Origin: an uncultured Bacteroidia bacterium
GTDB taxonomy: Bacteria > Bacteroidota > Bacteroidia > Bacteroidales > UBA932
NCBI GenBank assembly: GCA_902768985.1
Contig: CACXNA010000005.1
Coordinates: forward strand, 106,664-170,663
Length of the DNA stretch: 64,000 nt
Direction: 5' to 3'
Part shown: in pieces, positions 24,866 through 34,094 of the stretch
How positions within the stretch are numbered: the stretch's first letter is position 1
Layout: each line of letters starts with the position of its first letter
Position numbers and translations under genes: made by a program
Notes under the pieces: generated by a model
Told to the model about the DNA's origin: nothing
The model's database searches: none
The model's input: the letters and a program-made list of their open reading frames with translations, nothing else

Positions 24866-26548
24866 TTATTTGGGGTTGGAGCGCTTGTCCATGTCGCGGC
24901 CGGTCTTGGCTTCCACGACATTCACGATGTAGTCGCCGCACTGCTCGCACTCCTCCACGAGATCCATGTAGATGGTGCTGCAGGCGTAGCTGTAGTCGCG
25001 CTCGTCCACGGCGTTCTCGTTCTCCTGGCGAAGCCGGTCGCGGCAGGCATTGAGGGCGATCTCCAGGCGCGTGGACTCCTGTTCGTCGGCCTCTCCCTCG
25101 AGCACGAGGACCATCTGGTCCATGCACTGGCCCATCAGGGAGTACATTTCGGTCAGGCCGGCTTCCTGCGACGCCGTGAAGCTGACCTTCTGATTCTTCT
25201 TGCGCATCAGGGCGCGGGCGAGGTTGAAGAAGCTGTCGCCGATGCTCTCCAGCTCGCCGATCTCGCGCAGCATGGCGCGGATGGTCTGCTTGGTGTCGTC
25301 GGACAGGTGCGCGTTGGCCACCTGGCCCAGGTACTTGCCGATCTCGTTCTCCATGTTGTCGCTGATCTGCTCGTACTTGGCGATGCGGTCGTAGAGGGCC
25401 TGGAAGGCTTCGTCGTCGGTGACGTGGGTCAGTTCCTTCACCATGTTGACCACGCGGCACATACGCACGGCGAAGTGCTCGATCTCCTTCTGCGCCTGGA
25501 AGACGGAGATTTCCGGCGTCTTCATGATGCCGGCGCCAATGTACTTGAGGCGGAAGTCGTCCTCGGAGACCTTGTGCGGGATGAGCTTGCTGACCAGCTT
25601 CTCGATCTGCGGGATGAACCAGATGAGAATGAGCGTGTTGGTCACGTTGAACATGGTGTGGAACGTGGCCAGCACGAAGGTCAGACGCTCGGGGTTCTCC
25701 ACCCCGGCGTCGGCGTCCACGCCCACCAGGCGGCAGGCGGTCCGGACGAAGGGATAGAAGATGCAGAGCACCCACAGCACGCCGAACACGTTGAACACCA
25801 GGTGCGCCAGGGCGGCCCGGCGGGCCTGCGTGTTGGCGGACAGAGCGGCCAGGTTGGCCGTAAGGGTGGTGCCGATGTTCTCGCCCATCACGAGGGCGAT
25901 GCCCTGGTAGATGGTCAGCACGCCCGTGGTGCAGAGCACCATGGTGATGGCCATCAGGGCGGCGGACGACTGCGCGATGCAGGTCAGGATGGCGCCGATG
26001 ACCAGGAAGACGAGGATGGTCAGGTAACTCCCTGAGTCAAAGGAAGAAAAGAAATTGACTACCTGCGCGTTGCTGGCCAGGTCCATCTCGCGGCCGGTGG
26101 CGTTGAGCGTGCCGAGCGCGAAGAACATGAAGGACAGGCCGAAGAGGAAGTCGCCCAGGTAGCGGTGCTTCTTGAACTGGATCAGGATCACGGCCACGAG
26201 GAAGACCGGCCAGACCAGGTTGGCGATATTGAACGAGAAGCCGGCCGACATGATCCAGGCGGAGAGCGTGGTGCCGATGTTGGCGCCCATGATCACCGAA
26301 ATGGCCTGGGAAAGGGTCAGGAGGGCGGCATTGACGAACGATACCGTCATCACCGTGGTGGCGGCGGACGACTGGACGGCCACGCAGACCGCCATGCCGG
26401 TCAGCACGCCGGTGAAGCGGTTGGTGGTCATGGCGCCCAGGACGTGGCGGAGCTGCGGTCCCGCCATCTTCTGGAGGGCCTCGCTCATCACCTTCATGCC
26501 GTACATCAGCAGGGCGATCGAGCCCAGGAGCTTAAAGATGATTAACAT
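24866..26548 (-). CDS. Na+/phosphate cotransporter family protein with PhoU-like tail
   Basis: 560 residues. The first about 310 contain eight or nine hydrophobic helices with two QSSA repeats (AVQSSAATTVM and AQSSAALMAIT), the hallmark of NptA/PNaS-family Na+/Pi cotransporters. The C-terminal about 230 residues are helical and acidic like PhoU domains, which often regulate phosphate transport. The nitroreductase gene ends four bases upstream, so the two are likely cotranscribed. Confidence 0.88.
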   Translation of the reverse strand: MLIIFKLLGSIALLMYGMKVMSEALQKMAGPQLRHVLGAMTTNRFTGVLTGMAVCVAVQSSAATTVMTVSFVNAALLTLSQAISVIMGANIGTTLSAWIMSAGFSFNIANLVWPVFLVAVILIQFKKHRYLGDFLFGLSFMFFALGTLNATGREMDLASNAQVVNFFSSFDSGSYLTILVFLVIGAILTCIAQSSAALMAITMVLCTTGVLTIYQGIALVMGENIGTTLTANLAALSANTQARRAALAHLVFNVFGVLWVLCIFYPFVRTACRLVGVDADAGVENPERLTFVLATFHTMFNVTNTLILIWFIPQIEKLVSKLIPHKVSEDDFRLKYIGAGIMKTPEISVFQAQKEIEHFAVRMCRVVNMVKELTHVTDDEAFQALYDRIAKYEQISDNMENEIGKYLGQVANAHLSDDTKQTIRAMLREIGELESIGDSFFNLARALMRKKNQKVSFTASQEAGLTEMYSLMGQCMDQMVLVLEGEADEQESTRLEIALNACRDRLRQENENAVDERDYSYACSTIYMDLVEECEQCGDYIVNVVEAKTGRDMDKRSNPK

Positions 26549-26551
26549 ACT

Positions 26552-27190
26552 CTACAGGGTGAGGTCTTCTGCGGTGAGTTTGGGAACGTAATGGACGCCG
26601 TCCCGGCGATAATACTGCAGCTGCTCCCCTTCATGCACGGGGACCAGCTCGATCTGCTCGGCCGGCTTGCCGACGGCAATTACGCAAATGGGTTCGTACG
26701 GCAGGGCCAGCGCCTCGCGGATGGGCTCTCTGTCGAAATTGCGGATAATCAGGCCGCCCAGGCCCATCTCGACGGCTTTCAGCAGCATGCTCTGCACGGA
26801 GATGCCCAGGTCGATGTCGATGCCGGGATTCTCCGCGGCGATGGAGCACACGACGATGAACGCCTCCGGCTCCCGGCCCGGGAAGGGCAGCTGCAGGTGG
26901 GGCAGTCCCCTGCCCATGCGGATATACTTATTGACAGCGTCCGCTTCCGGCCCTTTGACGACGGGCCGGAAGCGCAGCCGCTGCATGTTCACGCTGGAGG
27001 CGACCTTGGTGTTGACGGCGATCATCGCGTCCAGCTGGCGCCGGTGCACGACGTAATCGCGGTCGAAGCCGCGGTAGCTGCGGTTGTGCAGCAGGAGTGT
27101 GTCGAGCGAGGGGCGCTGCGGGGCATGCCTGCGCCCGGCGTCCTTGCCGAACACCTCCTCATAGCGTTTCTCCAGGTAGTTGTCTGCCAT
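26552..27190 (-). CDS. Nitroreductase-family flavoprotein
   Basis: 212 residues of the nitroreductase fold (FMN-dependent NAD(P)H oxidoreductase). RSYRGFD near residues 37-43 is the typical FMN-binding start (R-S-x-R-x-F). IDLGISVQSMLLKAVEMGLGG, then IRNF and the late PICVIAVGKPAE, follow the family pattern. The substrate cannot be inferred. Its ATG shares a base with the adk stop (TAATG), indicating one transcript with adk. Confidence 0.85.
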   Translation of the reverse strand: MADNYLEKRYEEVFGKDAGRRHAPQRPSLDTLLLHNRSYRGFDRDYVVHRRQLDAMIAVNTKVASSVNMQRLRFRPVVKGPEADAVNKYIRMGRGLPHLQLPFPGREPEAFIVVCSIAAENPGIDIDLGISVQSMLLKAVEMGLGGLIIRNFDREPIREALALPYEPICVIAVGKPAEQIELVPVHEGEQLQYYRRDGVHYVPKLTAEDLTL

Positions 27191-27768
27191 TAGGCGATGC
27201 TATCCATCTTGGCCAGCACGCGGGCGCGGTTCTCCTCGATGGTGCCGCCGTTCACGACCACCTCGTGGTACTTGTCCGCCTTCTTGTAGTAGTCGATCAG
27301 CGGCTCGGTCTGGCTGTGGTAGGTCTTGATGCGGTTGGCGATGATCTCGTCGGAGGCGTCGTCGGCGCGGCCCTCGATGACGGCGCGGCCGCGGATGCGC
27401 TCGAAGATCATGGCGTCATCGATCATCAGGCCGACGACGGCCGTCACGCCCTCGCCGCGCTTGGCGAGGATCTTGTCAAGATCTTCCGCCTGGGAAAGGT
27501 TGCGCGGGAAGCCGTCCAGCAGGAAGCCGTCCACGCCCTTGATGGTGTCGAAGGCGTTTTCGATCATGCCCTCGACGACGGAGTCAGGGACGAGGGAACC
27601 GGCGTCGATGAGCGTCTTGGCCTGCTTGCCGAGCTCGGTGCCGGCCGCGATTTCGGCGCGGAGCAGCTCTCCGGTGGAGATGTGCTTGAGGTTGTACTTC
27701 TGGGCGATGACACCCGCGTGGGTGCCCTTGCCGGCACCCGGAGGGCCGAAGAGGATGTAATACTTCAT
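27190..27768 (-). CDS. adk: Adenylate kinase
   Basis: 192 residues, short-lid form. It interconverts ATP plus AMP and 2 ADP. The P-loop GPPGAGKGT is at residues 7-15, with HISTGELLRAEI, DGFPRNLSQAEDL and a short lid segment around RIRGRAVIEGRADD. The hpt gene ends seven bases upstream, so purine salvage and nucleotide balance genes are coupled here. Confidence 0.96.
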   Translation of the reverse strand: MKYYILFGPPGAGKGTHAGVIAQKYNLKHISTGELLRAEIAAGTELGKQAKTLIDAGSLVPDSVVEGMIENAFDTIKGVDGFLLDGFPRNLSQAEDLDKILAKRGEGVTAVVGLMIDDAMIFERIRGRAVIEGRADDASDEIIANRIKTYHSQTEPLIDYYKKADKYHEVVVNGGTIEENRARVLAKMDSIA

Positions 27769-27774
27769 GATGGA

Positions 27775-28326
27775 TTATTCTTCTATAACGTAAATGTCTT
27801 TGATGTTGCGGCCCTGCTCGTTGTAGTCGAGGCCGAAGCCGACGATGAAGGCGTTGGGGATCTCCATGCCCACGTAGTCCAACTGGACGGGCTTGTTGTA
27901 GACCTCCGGCTTGAGGAGCATGGTGCAGATGCGCACCTCGGAGGCGCCTTCCTTGTCGAGGAGCATCTCCTGCAGGGCGACGATGGTGTTGCCCGTGTCC
28001 ACGATGTCCTCGCAGATGATCACGCGGCGGCCGCGCACGCTGGAGGTCAGGCCCATCACGTTCAGGACCGTGCCCGTGGACTTCGTCCCCTGGTAGGAGG
28101 AGAGCTTGATGGAGATGAGCTGGCAGGGGAAGTCGAGGCGCTGCAGGAGCTCGCCCGTGAACGGAATGGAGCCGTTCAGCACGCAGAGGATCACGGGCAC
28201 GTCGGTGCAGCCGCGGAAGTCGGCGTTGATCCGTTCTGCCACGCCGTCAATGGCTTCCATGATGCGCTCGTGGCGGATATAGGGTTTGAATGTTTTGTCG
28301 AGAATCTGGATTTTTTCGTCCTTCAT
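27775..28326 (-). CDS. hpt: Hypoxanthine phosphoribosyltransferase
   Basis: 183 residues. It salvages hypoxanthine/guanine with PRPP. The PRPP-binding motif is VIICEDIVDTGNTI (about residues 99-112), preceded by SSYQGTKSTGTV and followed by the aromatic base-binding end VGFGLDYNEQGRN. Leads a minus-strand run hpt-adk-nitroreductase-NptA. Divergent from the HHH gene with a 71-bp gap; TAATTTTC on the minus strand may be its -7 box. Confidence 0.93.
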   Translation of the reverse strand: MKDEKIQILDKTFKPYIRHERIMEAIDGVAERINADFRGCTDVPVILCVLNGSIPFTGELLQRLDFPCQLISIKLSSYQGTKSTGTVLNVMGLTSSVRGRRVIICEDIVDTGNTIVALQEMLLDKEGASEVRICTMLLKPEVYNKPVQLDYVGMEIPNAFIVGFGLDYNEQGRNIKDIYVIEE

Positions 28327-28397
28327 GGCTTGATGTATCTTTGATCGTCCGAATTTACGAAAATTATTTCTAATTTTGGGAAGAAACTTAACGAACT

Positions 28398-29984
28398 ATG
28401 AAAACTCTGCTTCTCTTGGTGGCCCTTATAGGGCCCCTGGGCTTCCAGCAAGCCGTTCTGACCCTCACCGGCGCGTCCTGCGTCGAGGAACTCTCCGAAG
28501 ATGAAATGCAGCGCTACCAGTCCCTGGCGGCGCATCCCGTCGACCTGAATCACGCCGGGCGCGGCCGGCTCCTCGCCACGGGCCTGTTGACCCCCTTCCA
28601 GGTCGCGTCCCTGCTGGATTACCGGCTGCAGACGGGGGCCATCCTGTCGTGGAACGAGCTGGCCCTCGTGGACGGCTTCCCCGCCCCGTTCGTGGCGGCG
28701 CTGCAGGAGTTCGCCGTCCTGGGCGTGCAGGATGCCGTCCCGGGGCGGCGGGAGGACCGGCGCTTCGGCCTGGAGCTGCAGCTGCGCGGGGCTGTCCGGG
28801 CGGATGGACAGGCGGCCGGCGGCCTGAAGGCCGAAGCGAACCTCGGGGAGCGCGCGCAAGCATTTGTTTCCATACGCAATACATTGTCCGAACCATCGTT
28901 AGGTGCTCCTACCTTGAGCGCCGCTTACTATGGAAAGCGGGCGCTCGGACAGCTGATCGTGGGCCATTTCAATGCCCGTTTCGGGCAGGGGCTGCTGCAG
29001 TGGAGCGGCTTCCAGCTGAGCGGGTTCGGCACCCTGGGCGCGTTCCGCAAGAACGGGACGGGCTTCTCGCCCACCGGCTCCCACGGCGCCACCCTGCTGG
29101 GGGTGGCGACGGACTGGCATTTCGGCACCTGGGAGGTCTCTGCGGCGTATTCCCTTGCGGGGAACCAGCCGATCGTGAACGTGACGAAGACCTGGCGCAC
29201 GGCGACGGCCGGGCTGACGGCCACGCGCGAAGGCGCTTCGCTGGAGGCGCGCTTCGCCCGGCCGGACTGGAGCTTCTTCGCCGAGACGGCGGTCCGCTAC
29301 GACGGGAATGTCTCCGCCCTGGCGGGCGCCTTCTATTTGCCGGCCTACGGCCACCGCATCGGGGTCATGGGCCGCTGGTACGGCCGTCAGGACAAGCGTT
29401 ACAGCGGCGCCGCGGCGGGCTATGAGGGCCCCGCCTTCGGGGTGACGGCGGATGCCGGCTGGCGGACGGACACGGGCGAAAGCCAGTTCAAGGCGCTGCT
29501 GCGCTGGCATCCGGAATACACCTGGCGGCGCATCCGTTTCCTGCCGGAAATGCGCCTGCAGGGGCGCCTGCGCCCGAAAGATGAGCTCCCCCTACGGGTG
29601 GAGACACGCGCCGTACTCGGCGCGGAATGGGGACCGTGGCTCCTCGCGGGCCGCTTCGACGCCGTCTGGTGCCGCGGCTTCGCCTGGAACTGGTACGCCG
29701 AGGGCGGTTGGAAACGAGAGAAAGTGGCCCTGTACGTGCGCGGAGGCCTGTTTCGCGTGGACGCGTGGGACGACCGGATCTATGTCTACGAGCGCGACGC
29801 GCCCGGCGCCTTCACCGTCCCCGCGCGCTACGGGCGCGGCTGGAACGGCTCCCTCTACGGCGCCTGGCAACTCAGCCGCCACCACAGCCTCTGGCTGCGC
29901 CTGGAGACGGTCCAGTACCCCTGGAACAAGAAAGAAAAAGAAGGCCGGACGGAGGTCCGGCTCTCTTATCGCTATCGATTATAA
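28398..29984 (+). CDS. Helix-hairpin-helix domain protein with predicted outer-membrane barrel
   Basis: 528 residues with a weak signal peptide. Residues about 45-105 are a helix-hairpin-helix-like domain (HPVDLNHAGRGRLLATGLLTPFQVASLLDYR). The remaining about 400 residues alternate aromatic and glycine-rich strands (GHFNARFGQGLLQWSGFQLSGFG, FGTWEVSAAYSLAG) and end LSYRYRL, like an outer-membrane barrel. Proteins with this pairing occur across Bacteroidota without known function. A TAATTTTG box lies upstream. A short stretch near 28855-28915 has lower GC than its flanks. Confidence 0.65.
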   Translation: MKTLLLLVALIGPLGFQQAVLTLTGASCVEELSEDEMQRYQSLAAHPVDLNHAGRGRLLATGLLTPFQVASLLDYRLQTGAILSWNELALVDGFPAPFVAALQEFAVLGVQDAVPGRREDRRFGLELQLRGAVRADGQAAGGLKAEANLGERAQAFVSIRNTLSEPSLGAPTLSAAYYGKRALGQLIVGHFNARFGQGLLQWSGFQLSGFGTLGAFRKNGTGFSPTGSHGATLLGVATDWHFGTWEVSAAYSLAGNQPIVNVTKTWRTATAGLTATREGASLEARFARPDWSFFAETAVRYDGNVSALAGAFYLPAYGHRIGVMGRWYGRQDKRYSGAAAGYEGPAFGVTADAGWRTDTGESQFKALLRWHPEYTWRRIRFLPEMRLQGRLRPKDELPLRVETRAVLGAEWGPWLLAGRFDAVWCRGFAWNWYAEGGWKREKVALYVRGGLFRVDAWDDRIYVYERDAPGAFTVPARYGRGWNGSLYGAWQLSRHHSLWLRLETVQYPWNKKEKEGRTEVRLSYRYRL

Positions 29985-29987
29985 TCC

Positions 29988-30014
29988 GTCATGCCCGACC
30001 TGATCGGGCATCTC
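29988..30014 (+). repeat. GTCAT-stem-ATCT palindromic element, copy B
   Basis: GTC, then stem ATGCCCGA (29991-29998), loop CCTGA, stem TCGGGCAT (30004-30011) and CTC. Flanks match the other copies but the stem sequence is different and still fully paired. It sits at the convergent junction of the HHH gene and murF and overlaps the murF stop. Confidence 0.65.
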
Positions 30015-31320
30015 ATAGCGCAGGGATGACCTTCTCCATAGAGATACTATGGGATCCCTTGATGAGGACGACGGCGTCCCGGACGGGATGCGCCGCGAGA
30101 TGCTCCTTCAGCGCATCGGCGCTCGGGAACCAGGCCTCGTCGCCGGGCAGCGCCGCCAGGGCCTTCTGGAATTCCTCCCCCACCAGGCAGGCCGGAATCC
30201 CGGCCTCGCGCAGCTGCAGCACGATTTTCTTGTGCTCCTCGAGCGACTCCGCACCCAGCTCGCGCATGTCGCCGAGCAGGGCCAGCTTGCGGGCGGCCTC
30301 GACGTGGCTGAAGTTCTCCAGCGCGGCGCGCATCGACGAAGGATTGGCGTTGTAGGCGTCCACGATAAGGGTATTCGCGGCCGTGCGCACCATCTGCGAG
30401 CGGTTGTTGTCGGGGACGAATTCCGCGATGGCGGCGATGGCGTCGGCACGCGGCACGCCGAAATACTCGCCTACCGCCAGGGCGGCCAGGATGTTGGTGG
30501 CGTTGTAGGCGCCGACGAGGTGCGAGACCACGAGCGTATCGCCCAGGCGGATGCGCAGGAAGGGCTCCTCCGGCGTGGCCGGCAGGATCTGGGCGCGCTG
30601 ATAGTCAATGCCGTAGCCGAAGGTATGGCAGGGCTGCTTGGCCGCCATTTCCCGCAGGTCGGGATCGTCCTCGTTCAGGAAGATGAGCGAGCCGCGGTGC
30701 GCGCCGAGCCAGTTGTAGAGCTCCCCTTTCGCGGCCTTGACGCCCTCGAAGGAGCCGAAGCCCAGCAGGTGCGCCCGGCCGACGTTGGTGATCAGGCCGT
30801 AGTCCGGCTGGCTGACTTTCACAAGCTTGGCGATATCGTCGGGGTGGTTGGCGCCCATCTCGATCACGGCGATCTCCGTGTCGGGGGTGATGGACAGCAG
30901 CGAAAGCGGCACGCCGATGTCGTTGTTGAGATTGCCCTGCGTGGCCGTGACGCGGTATTTCTTCGCCAGCACGGCGGCGATGAGGTTCTTGGTGGTGGTC
31001 TTGCCGTTCGTGCCCGTCAGGCCGAGCACGGGCAGTTTGCCGTCCCGCACGTGCGTGCGGTGCCAGATGGCCAGCTCCTGCAGGGTCTTGAACGGGTCCG
31101 CGACCTTGATCAACTTGTCATGATCGGGCATCTCCTCCCACTTGGCATCCTCATTGACGACCGCCCAGGCGGCGCCGGCTTCCAGCGCCTTGAGCGCGTA
31201 GTTATTCCCGTCGAAATTCTCTCCCCGGAGGGCGAAGAAGATCTCCCCGCCGCGGATTGCCCGGCTGTCGGTCGTGACCTTGCAGCCGCAGGCTAAGTAT
31301 TTGGCATACAATTCTTCCAT
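30013..31320 (-). CDS. murF: UDP-MurNAc-tripeptide-D-Ala-D-Ala ligase MurF
   Basis: 435 residues. MurF adds D-Ala-D-Ala to the cytoplasmic peptidoglycan precursor. The N-terminal domain has TDSRAIRGGEIFFALRGENFDG. The ATP-binding loop is GTNGKTT (103-109), followed by GNLNNDIGVPL, IEMGANHPDDIA, and the C-terminal DAYNANPSSMRAAL and LGDMRELG. The first two names on the list for MurE (DNPR motif) are absent, supporting MurF. dut ends six bases upstream. Confidence 0.95.
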   Translation of the reverse strand: MEELYAKYLACGCKVTTDSRAIRGGEIFFALRGENFDGNNYALKALEAGAAWAVVNEDAKWEEMPDHDKLIKVADPFKTLQELAIWHRTHVRDGKLPVLGLTGTNGKTTTKNLIAAVLAKKYRVTATQGNLNNDIGVPLSLLSITPDTEIAVIEMGANHPDDIAKLVKVSQPDYGLITNVGRAHLLGFGSFEGVKAAKGELYNWLGAHRGSLIFLNEDDPDLREMAAKQPCHTFGYGIDYQRAQILPATPEEPFLRIRLGDTLVVSHLVGAYNATNILAALAVGEYFGVPRADAIAAIAEFVPDNNRSQMVRTAANTLIVDAYNANPSSMRAALENFSHVEAARKLALLGDMRELGAESLEEHKKIVLQLREAGIPACLVGEEFQKALAALPGDEAWFPSADALKEHLAAHPVRDAVVLIKGSHSISMEKVIPAL

Positions 31321-31326
31321 GGTTCC

Positions 31327-31761
31327 CTATTTGACGCCCGTGCTGCCGAATCCGCCCGCTCCGCGTTCCGATTCCGCCAGCTCGGCGGCCTCTTCCCACT
31401 CGATGACCTCGTGCTTGGCCAGCACCAGCTGCGCGATGCGCTCGCCGCACTCGATGACGTACGGCTCCCCGCTCAGGTTGACCAGAATCACACAGACCTC
31501 GCCGCGGTAGTCCGCGTCGATGGTGCCCGGTGCGTTGAGCACCGTGATGCCCTTCTTGGCGGCCAGGCCGCTGCGCGGGCGTACCTGCACCTCGTAGCCG
31601 GCCGGGATCTCCAGGTACAGGCCCGTGGGGACGATGGCGCGGCCGAGGGGTTTCAGTTCGATGGGTTCGGCGATGTCGGCCCGGACGTCCAGTCCGGCGG
31701 CGAATTCCGTCGCGTAGGCGGGCAGCGCGTTGCTGCTCTTGTTGATAACCTTGACTTTCAT
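31327..31761 (-). CDS. dut: Deoxyuridine triphosphatase (dUTPase)
   Basis: 144 residues, trimeric dUTPase. All five motifs are visible: AGLDVRADI near 23, [10 protein letters not shown] near 65, [11 protein letters not shown] near 84, GERIAQLVL near 107, and the glycine-rich tail [11 protein letters not shown]. It hydrolyses dUTP to dUMP, keeping uracil out of DNA. It shares an operon with murF; the upstream lptG gene is separated by a palindromic element. Confidence 0.96.
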   Translation of the reverse strand: MKVKVINKSSNALPAYATEFAAGLDVRADIAEPIELKPLGRAIVPTGLYLEIPAGYEVQVRPRSGLAAKKGITVLNAPGTIDADYRGEVCVILVNLSGEPYVIECGERIAQLVLAKHEVIEWEEAAELAESERGAGGFGSTGVK

Positions 31762-31772
31762 TTCTTTATTAC

Positions 31773-31802
31773 GTCATTCGCCGGCTCCGACCGGCGAATC
31801 TC
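31773..31802 (+). repeat. GTCAT-stem-ATCT palindromic element, copy C
   Basis: GTC, stem ATTCGCCGG (31776-31784), loop CTCCGA, stem CCGGCGAAT (31791-31799), CTC. Identical to the copy at 23814-23843 in the opposite orientation. It fills nearly the whole gap between lptG and dut, so it probably lies within the transcript. Confidence 0.7.
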
Positions 31803-32890
31803 TATTTACAGGCTTGTTTATACAGGAAATAGGCGATGACCGCGTACAGCAGGTTCGGCAGCCACATGGCGACCCCTGGCGGCAGCGTGTCCGTGTAGAC
31901 GAACATCTCGCTCATGCGCAGGAAGAAGATGTAGGAGAAGGCCAGGGCGATGCCGATGGCGATGTTCCAGCCGATGCCGCCGCGCCGCTTCCGGGCGGAG
32001 AGCGACACGCCGATGATGGTCAGGATCAGCACGGAGAACGGCATCGTCACGCGGCGCTGGCGCTCGATGGCGGCGTACATGACATTCGCGTCGCCACGCA
32101 TCTTCTGGGTGGCGATGAGATCGTTCAACTCCCTGATATTCAGTGTTTCTACGGTTTTCTCATTATTGAACAGGTCCTTGATCTGCAGGGCGATGACGGT
32201 GTCCTGCTGCTCCTTGAAGGACACGTTGTCCTTGAGGCCGGAGGTGTAGTCCCGGATGAAGACCTTGTTCAGGTGCCAGCCGGCCATCGTGCTGTCCCAG
32301 ACGGCCGTTTCGGCGCTGACCTTGCGGGTCAGCCGGTGGCCGTCCATGTCCTCGATGGTGAACTTGTAGGCGGTGTTGTTCCAGCGGCTGAACGACTCGA
32401 TGTACACGAACTGCCCGGGCGAGATCTGGTAGTGCAGGTCGCGGAGGTTGTAGGTGTTGTGCCGCTTGATGTATTTCGCTTCAAACTCCACGCGGGTGGC
32501 GTTCGCGTGCGGAATGACGAAGAAGGTCAGGCCCAGCGAGAGCAGCGCGATCAGGGCCGCGGAGGCCAGGAACGGGACGATCATCCGGTGGAAACTGACC
32601 CCGCAGGACAGGATCGCGATGATCTCGGAGTTCGCCGCCATGCGCGAGGTGAAGAAGATCACCGTGATGAAGACGAACAGCGACGCGAACATGTTGACCA
32701 GGTATGGGATGTAGTTGCAGTAGTAGTCGAAGATGATGGCCTTCAGCGGAGCGTCGTTCTTGACGAAATAGTCGATCTTCTCCGACAGGTCGAAGATGAT
32801 GACGATGATGATGATGAGCAGCAGCGACAGGAAGAAGGTCATGATAAACTTCTTCGAGATGTACCAGTCGATTTTCCGCAAGCCTTCCAT
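31802..32890 (-). CDS. lptG: LptF/LptG-family permease (YjgP/YjgQ)
   Basis: 362 residues with six predicted membrane helices: about three at the N-terminus (WYISKKFIMTFFLSLLLIIIIVI onward), a periplasmic beta-rich middle (about 125-265), and three at the C-terminus. The cytoplasmic segment SCGVSFHRMIVPFL is the coupling-helix region of LptF/G. These permeases extract lipopolysaccharide for transport to the outer membrane. It lies five bases after tgt, an order common in Bacteroidota. Whether it equals LptF or LptG cannot be decided from one copy. Confidence 0.85.
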   Translation of the reverse strand: MEGLRKIDWYISKKFIMTFFLSLLLIIIIVIIFDLSEKIDYFVKNDAPLKAIIFDYYCNYIPYLVNMFASLFVFITVIFFTSRMAANSEIIAILSCGVSFHRMIVPFLASAALIALLSLGLTFFVIPHANATRVEFEAKYIKRHNTYNLRDLHYQISPGQFVYIESFSRWNNTAYKFTIEDMDGHRLTRKVSAETAVWDSTMAGWHLNKVFIRDYTSGLKDNVSFKEQQDTVIALQIKDLFNNEKTVETLNIRELNDLIATQKMRGDANVMYAAIERQRRVTMPFSVLILTIIGVSLSARKRRGGIGWNIAIGIALAFSYIFFLRMSEMFVYTDTLPPGVAMWLPNLLYAVIAYFLYKQACK

Positions 32891-32895
32891 CTATC

Positions 32896-34026
32896 TTACA
32901 ATCTGCGGGTTATGCGTTCGATGGCGCCTTCCTTCCAGGCGGCGAAGTCGCCGGCCTCGATGTGCTGCCGCGCCGTGCGGACGAGGTCCAGGTAGAAGGC
33001 GAGGTTGTGCTCGCTGGCGAGCATTGCCGCGAACATTTCCCCGGCCACGAACAGGTGGTGCAGGTAGGCCTTCGTGTACGTGTGGTCCACGAAGGAGGCG
33101 CCGGAGGGGTCGAGTTCGGAGAAATCCTCCGCCCACTTGGCGTTGCGCATGTTCATGATGCCCTCCCAGGTGAAGAGCATACCGTTGCGGCCGTTGCGCG
33201 TGGGCATGACGCAGTCGAACATGTCCACGCCGCGCGCGATGCCTTCCAGGATGTTCGCCGGCGTGCCGACGCCCATCAGGTAGCGCGGGCGGTCGTCCGG
33301 CAGCAGCGGGCAGACGAGCTCCAGCATCTCGTACATCTTCTCCGTCGGCTCCCCCACCGCCAGGCCGCCGATCGCGTAGCCTTCGGCGTCGAACTGCGTG
33401 GCGTGGTCGACCGCCTCGCGGCGCAGGTCGGGATAGACGCAGCCCTGCAGGATGGGGAAAAAGGTCTGCGAGTAGCCGTAGAGCGGCTCCGTCTCGCGGA
33501 AGCGTTTCGCGTAGCGCTCCAGCCAGGACTTCGTGAGATCGAGACTCTTGCGCGCGTAGGCGTGGTCGGCGTCGCCGGGGCAGCACTCGTCCAGCGCCAT
33601 CATGATGTCGGCGCCGATGATGCGCTGCGTGTCCACGTTATTCTCCGGGGTGAAGATGTGGCGGGAGCCGTCGATGTGGCTCCGGAAGGTGCAGCCCTCG
33701 GGGGTCAGCTTGCGGATCGGGCTCAGGGAGAATACCTGGAAGCCGCCGCTATCCGTGAGGATGGGACGGTCCCACGCCTCGAAGGCGTGCAGGCCGCCTG
33801 CGGCGCGCAGGGTGTCGAGCCCCGGGCGCAGGTAGAGATGGTAGGTGTTGCCGAGGATGATCTCGGCGCGGACGTCCTCCCGCAGGTCGCGGTGATAGAC
33901 GCCCTTGACGGAACCTACCGTCCCGACGGGCATGAAAATGGGGGTATGGATTTGGCCGTGGTCCGTCTCGATGACGCCCGCGCGGGCGGCGGAATGCGGA
34001 TCGGCCGCAGTCTTCGTAAATTTCAT
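32896..34026 (-). CDS. tgt: tRNA-guanine transglycosylase
   Basis: 376 residues. Tgt exchanges guanine 34 in Asp, Asn, His and Tyr tRNAs for a queuosine precursor. TDSGGFQVFSL near residue 91 holds a catalytic aspartate. GGLAVGEPTEKMYEML and DRPRYLMGVGTPANIL follow, then DCVMPTRNGRNG with the nucleophile aspartate. The C-terminal zinc site (C-x-C-x2-C) of the family is not found intact: the expected cysteines are missing around DPSGASFVDHTYTKAYL. A minus-strand TATCTTTG box ends four bases before the ATG. Confidence 0.92.
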   Translation of the reverse strand: MKFTKTAADPHSAARAGVIETDHGQIHTPIFMPVGTVGSVKGVYHRDLREDVRAEIILGNTYHLYLRPGLDTLRAAGGLHAFEAWDRPILTDSGGFQVFSLSPIRKLTPEGCTFRSHIDGSRHIFTPENNVDTQRIIGADIMMALDECCPGDADHAYARKSLDLTKSWLERYAKRFRETEPLYGYSQTFFPILQGCVYPDLRREAVDHATQFDAEGYAIGGLAVGEPTEKMYEMLELVCPLLPDDRPRYLMGVGTPANILEGIARGVDMFDCVMPTRNGRNGMLFTWEGIMNMRNAKWAEDFSELDPSGASFVDHTYTKAYLHHLFVAGEMFAAMLASEHNLAFYLDLVRTARQHIEAGDFAAWKEGAIERITRRL

Positions 34027-34094
34027 CCCTCAAAGATAGTGAAAATAGAAGAAAAAAGGCTAATTTTGTTAGCTGAACACTCAACCGAAACAGT

